Assembly (NCBI GenBank): GCA_030762895.1
Contig: CM061070.1
Coordinates: 78,297,291-78,361,290, forward strand
Length of the DNA stretch: 64,000 nt
Reading direction: 5' to 3'
DNA from: Sophora flavescens
Taxonomy: Eukaryota; Streptophyta; Magnoliopsida; Fabales; Fabaceae
In this document: positions 57,251 to 64,000 of the stretch, in pieces
Position numbering within the stretch: the stretch's first letter is position 1
Layout: each line of letters starts with the position of its first letter
Translations under genes and position numbers: made by a program
The notes under the pieces: model-generated
Told to the model about the DNA's origin: nothing
What the model saw: only the letters and a program-made list of their open reading frames with translations
Database searches by the model: none

Positions 57251-57406
57251 CCTTAGCTTTCGTTATACATTAGATAAGATAGAGTTCTATCTATAGTTTG
57301 AACTTCCTCTATCATAGGAAGTCTGTTACAGCACTGTGTCTATATAATGGTTAATGTAAACATTACGATCAAGGAAATACAATTCAATTCTCCTCAATTT
57401 ATATCT
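57251..57406 (+). repeat. 5' LTR of the copia element, second part
   Basis: It resumes CCTTAGCTTTCGTTATAC after the CACTA TSD and ends TTTATATCT. Directly after it comes TGGTATCGAGACC (57407), a slightly altered form of the initiator-Met primer-binding site TGGTATCAGAGC. Confidence 0.93.
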
Positions 57407-57449
57407 TGGTATCGAGACCTGATAGAGAAATCAACTCGATCCAGTAATC

Positions 57450-58353
57450 ATGGAGCAACTATATGCTGTGGAAATCCCTCGTGTTGCCATTAATCAAAGG
57501 AAGCAGGCTAGATGGTTTTATTTTCGGGACAAAGAAGTGTCCAGACCAACAAATCACAGAAGGATCCAACAAAGTGACCAACCCTGCCTATGAAAAATGG
57601 ATTGTCAGTGACCAACAACTTTTAGGATGGCTATTCAACTCAATGACTGAGGACATTGCTACTCAGTTGCTGCACTGTGAAACTTTAAAGGAACTTTGGG
57701 ATGATGCTCAAAGCCTAGCTAGTGCACATACAAGATCTCAGGTCACTTTGCTGAAGTCAGAATTTCATAGAACTCGAAAAGGATCGATGAAGATGGAAGA
57801 TTATATTATCAAAATGAAAACTCTCTCAGACAACCTCAAACTTGCAGGCAATCCAGTCTCCAGTGCTGATCTCACCATTCAAACTCTTACTGGTTTAGAC
57901 AGTGAGTATAATAATGCCATAGTTGTTCAATTATCTGACAAGAGTGATTTAACATGGGTTGATTTGCAGGCTCAGTTGTTGGCTTTTGAGAATAGGCTCG
58001 AACAACTGAACAATCTCTCTAATCTGACAATCAATTCTTCTGCCAACCCATCTGCAAATGTTGTCACTAGATCAGACTACAAGGGTAAGAAACCTTTCTC
58101 AAATGGGGGCTGGAGAGGAGCAAACCAAAGAGGAGGCTATAGAGGAGGAAGAGGTAGAGGCAGAAACTTCAGGGACAAACCTGTGTGCCAACTCTGCCAA
58201 AATCCAGGCCATGTGTCATTACATTGCTATTATTGTTTTAACAAAAGCTACATGGGACAGCCTCCGGAAGAAAACAACCACCAAAACAATTTTGGATGTC
58301 AAAGTCACAGTGCATTCACTGCTTCTCCACACACAACTCAAGATCCAAAATAG
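57450..58353 (+). pseudogene. Copia Gag (UBN2-type) with zinc knuckle
   Basis: The main frame runs from 57463 to a TAG at 58351-58353. The N-terminal part (LLWKS/LVLPLIKG region, NPAYEKWIVSDQQLLGWLFN) is the UBN2/retrotran_gag region typical of copia elements. Residues about 218-240 are Arg/Gly-rich, followed by a CCHC knuckle CQLCQNPGHVSLHC. The first ATG (57450) is in another frame, so one base is missing near the start. Gag coats the retroelement RNA. The terminal TAG replaces the Trp codon just before the protease motif YFDSGSS. Confidence 0.88.
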
Positions 58354-59595
58354 TATTTTGATAGTGGGTCCAGCAACCATGTGACTCATGACTCCAATCG
58401 ATTCCAAGAGATGACAGAAAATGATGGTAAGAGTGCTCTAACTGTTGGTAATGGGAAAAAGATGAAAATTGTTGCCTCAGGCTTCACAACTATTAATACC
58501 AATAAGAAGCCATTAAATTTGAATGAAGTTCTTTATGTTCCAAATATAACTAAAAATCTCTTGAGTATTTCCAAACTTGCTGCTGACAATAACATTATTG
58601 TTGAATTTCATGCAAATCATTGTTTTGTTAAGGACAAGGTGACAGGAACAGTTTTGGTGGAAGAGATGCTTAAGGAAGGATTCTATCAAATGTCAAATGT
58701 CTCTTGTCAATCAAAGAGCAAATCTAAAGAGCCTAAAGTTTTTCTATCAGTCAAAGAGAGCTGGCATAGGAGGCTTGGACATCCTAGTAGTAGAGTCCTA
58801 GAAGAAGTTTTGAAATTTTGTCAAATAAAAGTGTCACCTAGTGACCCATTTTCATTTTGTGAAGCTTGTCAATATGGAAAGCCTCATTTATTACCTTTTA
58901 GTTTATCTACTTCACATGCTCAGGTACCCATGGATTTAATCCATTCTGATGTTTGGGGACCGGCACCAATAAATTCAACTTCTGGTTTTAAATTCTATGC
59001 TCTATTCATTGATGATTTTAGTAGATATACCTGGATTTTTCCATTGAAACAAAAATCCAAGACATTGCAAGCTTTCATTCAGTTTAAAAATCAAGTTGAA
59101 AATCAATTTAAAAATAAGATCAAAGCATTGCAGTGTGATGGAGGAGGTGAGTACAGCATATTCCAAAAGCTGGCCAATGAGTCAAGAATTCAGTTAAGAC
59201 TCTATTTCCCATATACTTCTGCTCAAAATGGTAGAGCTGAGAGAAAGCATAGACATGTGGTGGAGTTATGATTAACCCTTGTAGCTCATGCCAAAATGCC
59301 TATGTATTTTTGGTTGGAGGCATTCTCAACAGCAGTCTTCTTAATTAATAGGTTGCCTTCTCCGGTGATTGAGAAACAGAATCCTTATTTCTTATTGTTT
59401 GGCAAAAGTCCAGATTATTCTCTTCTAAAGTCTTTTGGATGTACATTTTATCCTTGCCTAAATCCTTACAACAAGCATAAAGTACAATTCCACACAACAA
59501 AGTGTGTTTTTCTTGGGTACAGCAGCTCGCACAAAGGAGACGAGTGCATCAGTCCAACTGGAAGAATTTGTGTCAAGGTATGTGGTGTTCAATGA
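58354..59595 (+). pseudogene. Copia protease and integrase region
   Basis: It is in the same frame as gag. Protease: YFDSGSSNHVT with catalytic Asp at 58360. GAG-pre-integrase HHCC: HRRLGHPSSRVLEE and FCEACQYGK (about 58765-58885). Integrase core: Asp in LIHSDVWG, Asp in LQCDGGGEY and Glu in GRAERKHRHVVE (DDE triad visible). A TGA at 59269-59271 replaces a Gly-like codon in the integrase helix. Downstream text (FWLEAFSTAVFLINRLPSPV) continues in frame to 59595, where a 1-bp shift near 59565 moves the reading to the next frame. Confidence 0.88.
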
Positions 59596-61142
59596 AGATC
59601 ACTATCCCTTTCATGATGGATTCTTAAACACAAAAATACCTCCTAAAATTACAACTCATCCCATGAATTTCTTCTTTCCTACTGCTCCAGCTATCAACAA
59701 TGAAGGTCCAGGATTGTCTAATCAAGAACATGCTGAAAATTTAGAAAATAATGGTGACAGCAGCAACAGCAATCAAAACACCTCTTCTCAAGAACACAGA
59801 ACCTATAGTAGGCAAGTAAACTCTCCTATCTCACAAATTCAAGAGCAGCCCTCTAAAGAACAAAGAGCAGAAACTCCATCAGGCCCAACTTCATCAGGTT
59901 CAATACTCTCGGGTCAAGATGCAAGTCTCGATGATGAAAACACAGAACTTGATCCAGCCTCACCAATAAACACTCACCAAAAGTGTACAAGAAGCAAAGT
60001 TGGCATATTCAAACCAAAGCAACCATATGTTGGCACTGCTGAGAAACAACTAGCAGAAACATAATCGCAATGTGCTAGTGAAGCTCTTCAAAGGCCAGAA
60101 TGGAAGGAAGCAATGAAATCAGAATTCAATGCTCTTATCTCTAATGACACATGGACCTTGATACCCTCTGAAGAACAGAAAAATGTCATAGACTCAAAAT
60201 GGGTGCTCAAAACCAAGTACAAGGCAGATGGAACCATTGAAAGGAGGAAAGCTAGACTTGTTGCAAAAGGTTTTCAACAATCAGCAGGCATAGACTTTGA
60301 TGAAACATTCAGTCCAGTCATCAAAGCTAGTACAGTGAGAGTCATACTAACCTTTGTTGTTCACTACAACTGGGAGGTAAGGCAAATGGATATAAACAAT
60401 GCATTTCTAAATGGCTATCTCAAAGAAAGTGTTTTTATGAATCAACCAGAAGGCTTTGAGGATCCATCAAAATCCACTCATATTTCCAAGTTGACAAAGG
60501 CAATATGTGGATTAAAACAGGCACCAAGGGCTTGGTTTGATAGACTCAAATGCCTTGCTTGAATGGGGTTTTCAGAATACAAAGAGTGACAATTCTCTGT
60601 TCTTTGTCAAAGGGAAAAATCAGATTACTTTCCTCTTGATATATGTTGATGATATCATCATAACAGGAAGTGATCCTAACTTTCTAAAGGACTTCATCCA
60701 ACAGCTAAATGCAACTTTTGCACTAAATGATCTTGGAGCACTGCATTACTTTCTGGGAATAGAAGTTCAAAGAGACTCAGCTAGAATGTATCTCAAACAA
60801 ACAAAATACATTACTGACTTATTAAATAAGTTTAACATGGAAAAATCCTCTTCATGTCCTACTCCAATGGTCACAGGCAAAGCTTTTGCTGTAGAAGGTG
60901 AACCTATGAAGAATCCAACTTTGTTCAGGAAAGCAATAGGAGCACTCCAGTACTTAACAAACACAAGACCAGATCTAGCCTATTCAGTAAACAAACTAAG
61001 CCAATACATGAGCTGCCCCACAATGTTTCACTGGCAAGGTGTAAAAAGAATTCTCATGTATCTCCAAGGGACTAAGACATTGAGCCTACACATAAAGCTT
61101 TCCACTGATCTTGACATTTCTGGTTTCTCGGATGCTGATTAG
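59504..61142 (+). pseudogene. Copia linker and reverse transcriptase, broken by stops and a frameshift
   Basis: The frame from about 59565 encodes RYVVFNEDHYPF and a Ser/Gln-rich linker, with a TAA at 60062-60064. The RT starts at about 60100 (PEWKEAMKSEF, WVLKTKYKADGTIERRKARL, GIDFDETFSPVIKASTVR, EVRQMDINNAFLNG, CGLKQAPRAWFDRL). A 1-bp shift at about 60550 moves to the frame with the catalytic YVDD in LLIYVDDIIITGSD, then YFLGIEV and ALQYLTNTRPDLAYSVN. A TAG at 61140-61142 replaces the Trp of the DADW motif. Inactive as it stands. Confidence 0.9.
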
Positions 61143-61600
61143 AAAACAAGCCCTGATGACAGAAGGTCAGTAGAGGGACACTGTGTTTTCTTAGGAGAAA
61201 CTCTTATTTCCTGGTCCTCTAAGAAGCAGAGAGTGGTCTCTCGATCAAGCACTGAATATAAGTACCAAGCCTTGACTGATCTAGCTGCTGAAATCACATG
61301 AATCAAATCATTTCTGCATGAAGTAAACTTTTCTCTGCCAAGGCAACCAGTTCTATGGTGTGATAACCTGAGTGCTAAGGCACTGGCCTCTAATCCTATC
61401 ATGCATACATGGTCCAAGCATATTGAAGATGATATTCATTTTATACGAGATCAAGTCCTGAGCAATCAAATCATAGTAGCCTATGTTCTTTCTATTGATC
61501 AAATTGCAGATTGCCTCACTAAAGCTCTTTCTCATTCAATATTCAGCCAGCTTAGAGACAAACTCGGAGTTCTCCCTACACACACTCGTTTGAGAGGGGG
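61143..61600 (+). pseudogene. Copia RNase H region
   Basis: It continues in the RT frame after the TAG: RRSVEGHCVFLGETLISW, SRSSTEYKYQALTDLAAEIT, then TGA at 61299-61301 in place of a Trp, then VLWCDNLSAKALASNPI and HTWSKHIEDDIHFIRDQV. The acidic residues of RNase H (Asp of the DAD motif at 61140, Glu of STEY, Asp of CDN) are present. The frame runs into the 3' LTR. Confidence 0.88.
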
Positions 61601-61827
61601 AGTTAAAGATAAGATATGATTATCTGTTATTGTTTTAGATAAAGATCATAATTGTTACTCTTGATCATTCCTTAGCTTTTGTTATACATTAGATAAGATA
61701 GAGTTCTATCTATAGTTTGAACTTCCTCTATCCTAGGAAGTCTGTTACATCACTGTGTCTATATAATGATGTTATTGTAAACATTATGATCAAGGAAATA
61801 CAGTTCAATTCTCCTCAATTTCTAACT
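61601..61827 (+). repeat. 3' LTR of the copia element
   Basis: It begins AGTTAAAGATAAG after a GAGAGGGGG polypurine tract (5' LTR: TGTTAAAGATAAG, so the first base is mutated T to A) and ends TTTCTAACT before TSD TTGGA. It preserves the uninterrupted CACTA target GATCATTCCTTAGC. Confidence 0.93.
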
Positions 61828-61832
61828 TTGGA

Positions 61833-62176
61833 GACGCAACTCCACAAAATACAACATAGACACAATACTTATCATGCTGGCCAATACAAAACAATGCATT
61901 ATGTCATCCCCACGTAACTATAAAGTCATGGATGATACACCATCACGCCGTGGGTATACTCCTCACGTACACTATACTAAAGCCATTGAAACTGTGTCCA
62001 TGTATTCATGTCATCTCAAACTCTAGCTGGGTGTGATGGAGAAAAAGTGCTGTCGTCATCTTCGCCGAACGTAAAATAGAACAGAAAACCAGAAAATACA
62101 GAGATGAGGTGAGATCCCCATTCGTCATACACATAACGCAGATATGAGGTGGTACGACACACATATATGTACAACT
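61833..62176 (+). repeat. Right part of the split TGTAACACCC-type LTR or other host element
   Basis: This is the continuation of the sequence broken by the copia element. It contains no coding domain and ends at 62176, where a SIRE-like LTR starts. Its link to 46735-47024 rests on the copia TSD, not on a second copy. Confidence 0.5.
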
Positions 62177-62967
62177 TGAAATAGACAACTATAAACACGA
62201 GAAGGGGGGTTGAATTGTGTTTATCAGAATTTAAACAAAGTTGAAATCTTTTTCGCACACAGAAGCTTGGTTCAGATGAGTGGAAGGAAACAGATGACAG
62301 GTGACCTGTTTGATGAAATTTTAACAAAGACTAAGACAAACACACCACTTGATAAACGGATAAGAAAACTAAAGAGTTTGTAAGGAAAGAGAGATTGAAA
62401 CAGTAAGTTATCATGGTTCACTCTTCAAATCAAAGAGCTGCGTCCAGTCCTTGGCAGCACCAAGATTTATCCATTATAACTGATCAGGTTACAGACTCCA
62501 AGTATTGTTTGCACACCTAGCCTCTTCAGGCTCCCAGACAAGCATTCTTTGCATACCTAGCCTCTTCAGGCTCACTCAGATTTGTTTGAGAAATTTGGTT
62601 TGTAATAAATACAACTTCAGACAAACAGATCTTTCACAAACACTCAGAGTGGTTTAAATGTAAAGATTCGAAAAGTCTGCGTAATTACTTCAAATGATTG
62701 AATAGTACAAAATGAAAGAATGAAGATATTAATGCGCAGAGTAATGGCACTTTAATGCTATATGTATTCTCTATGTCTTCATCTTCAATGACTTCTGTAT
62801 TTATAGTCTTCAAGCATTTAAGATCCGTTAGAGACATTTCCTCAGATGTTGGCTTCAAGAAGAACTTCATTAAATGCAATAGAGTCGTTCTGGGCAGCCA
62901 TTAATGCAATAGGAACGTTGGTTGTACTCTAACTTGAATGATCATGGCTTTATGCATAGTGTGAAGT
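62177..62967 (-). repeat. SIRE/Maximus-like LTR, minus orientation, interrupted
   Basis: It is the reverse complement of the 3' part of the LTR at 1239-2604, starting TGAAATAGACAAC (the LTR 3' end) and extending to about GGCTTTATGCATAGT at 62960. There the homology stops because a second LTR has inserted at 62968. The missing 5' part would lie beyond the window. Confidence 0.8.
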
Positions 62968-64000
62968 TGACACGGGCAAACACAAGAGGGGGGGTTGAAT
63001 TGTGTTTGTTAATAATTTTTGAAAACAACCTTTAAAACAATTTTTGCACTCGGAGAGATATGAAACAGAAGCACACATAAAGACAAAGATCCTTTTTAAA
63101 AGACTATAACAAAAGCAATATCAAAACCCCACAGTTAGTATAAGCAAATAAAACTGAGGAGTTTCGGGATAGAAGATTCACGCAAGAGATTTTATCCTGG
63201 TTCACTCTCTTCCAACCAAGAGCTATGTCCAGTCCCTTCGACTTGAAGGATTTATCCGCTATTTCTCCAAGTTTACAAACAAGTATTCAACACATCTCCA
63301 GGCTACAAGTATTCCTTTCTTACCAAGCCTCTTCAGGCTCTAACTCTAACAAAGAGATTTAATGTTTGATCTTCTTAACTCACTATGGGTGAGAATATGA
63401 CAGTTTAAGATCAGTTGAATATTACAACAATATTCAAAATATTGAATACAGGCTCTTGCTCTTGAAAGAATAATGGAATAAATGATTATCAAATGACAAA
63501 AGTTCAGCTAGCAAGATTGTGCAGGCAAGAGTCATTCTTCAGTATCTGAGGTCTTTAATTTATAGTGACCTTCTTCTTCAGTTGTATTTCTTCAACGGTT
63601 ACTTTGAATAATACAGTTTAGAGATAAAATTTAATGCATGATATCTGTTGTGACTGATAGCTTGATTGTAGCAAAGCTGAATGGTACTCTTGGTTATCGA
63701 GGTAGCATGAATTTGGAGGCTCACTCCTGAGTATTGCAACTTGAGCACTTGTTCTTCTTCTTTTGTTTATAATACAACTTTTTCAGTCATAAAGTTGTCA
63801 TCGTACAGATCGTTTTGCAGTATCATATTTGTACGATTCTGCCTTTTGCATTTCTTGATTGTACTATGTTTCTTTTACAACAAGATGAAATATTAAAACA
63901 AATAAAACAAATGTGAAGATCGAATATTCCATTGAAATAAATATCAATCATTTGAAATAAATATAAGAGATTCGGATTGCTTTTAGTGCATTCTAAGATG
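62968..64000 (-). repeat. Second SIRE/Maximus-like LTR, minus orientation, cut by window end
   Basis: It begins TGACACGGGCAAACACAAGA and a GGGGGGTTGAATTGTG motif equivalent to the LTR 3' end of the first family, then shares the layout (TTATCCTGGTTCACTC, CCAGTCCC, GCCTCTTCAGGCTC) but not the detailed sequence. It is therefore a related but distinct family. No TSD can be checked because the other end is outside the window. Confidence 0.7.

Larger units (their letters stand above)
47025..61827 (+). mobile_element. Copia LTR retrotransposon hosting CACTA-3
   Basis: TSD TTGGA lies on both sides (47020-47024 and 61828-61832). The 5' LTR (47025-47093 plus 57251-57406, 225 bp) and 3' LTR (61601-61827, 227 bp) are homologous once the CACTA-3 insertion is removed. 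The internal part (57407-61600) encodes gag, protease, integrase, RT and RNase H in copia order with stops and frameshifts. LTRs differ at roughly a dozen sites, so the insertion is moderately old. The short LTR and single gag-pol ORF fit the Ale-like group, but the lineage is not certain. Confidence 0.93.

Overview
The window looks like plant nuclear DNA, most likely from a legume. It is AT-rich and its protein traces all belong to plant transposable elements: CACTA TNP2, DUF4218 and DUF4216, a Ulp1-like protease, and copia gag-pol. The LTR element types (Ogre/Tat-like, Athila-like, SIRE/Maximus-like), the tRNA-derived SINEs and the MITEs are typical of large, repeat-rich legume genomes. I found no intact host gene, rRNA gene, functional tRNA gene or CRISPR array. 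The only host-gene material I recognise is exon fragments of FIP37 (the plant WTAP homologue of the m6A writer complex) inside a CACTA transposon. The species is not determinable by eye.

Layout. 1-2604 is the 3' end and LTR of a SIRE/Maximus-like copia element. 2605-6628 holds a SINE, a LINE-type retroposon, a foldback element and a TTAA-flanked MITE. 6629-18618 is CACTA-1, with two decayed minus-strand transposase genes and GCGACGG subterminal hairpins. 18623-22193 is AT-rich DNA with two SINEs, one of them split by a Mutator-type MITE. 22194-27949 is CACTA-2 (TSD TAT), with a decayed Transposase_24-like gene followed by an intact six-exon Ulp1-like reading frame and ACATCGG subterminal hairpins. 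27967-31143 holds a long hairpin element of hAT type and a PIF/Harbinger-like element. 31321-44131 is a minus-strand, non-autonomous Ogre/Tat-like LTR element (TSD CTATC). It carries two satellite-like arrays (49-bp and about 81-bp units), and its right LTR is interrupted by a hAT element (TSD GCCGAACC).

46735-62176 is a stack of nested insertions. A TGTAACACCC-type LTR fragment is split by a copia element (47025-61827, TSD TTGGA). The copia 5' LTR is split by CACTA-3 (47094-57247, TSD ATT). CACTA-3 carries the FIP37 fragments and is itself split by an Athila-like element (48027-53719, TSD CCTGG). 62177-64000 contains two further SIRE/Maximus-like LTRs in minus orientation, one inserted in the other.

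The boundaries and target-site duplications of the nested elements were read directly from the sequence and are mutually consistent. Family and lineage names come from recognised motifs without a database search. Most coding regions are broken. The clearest intact frames are the Ulp1-like exon chain (26012-27189) and the truncated Athila-like gag (50906-52024).
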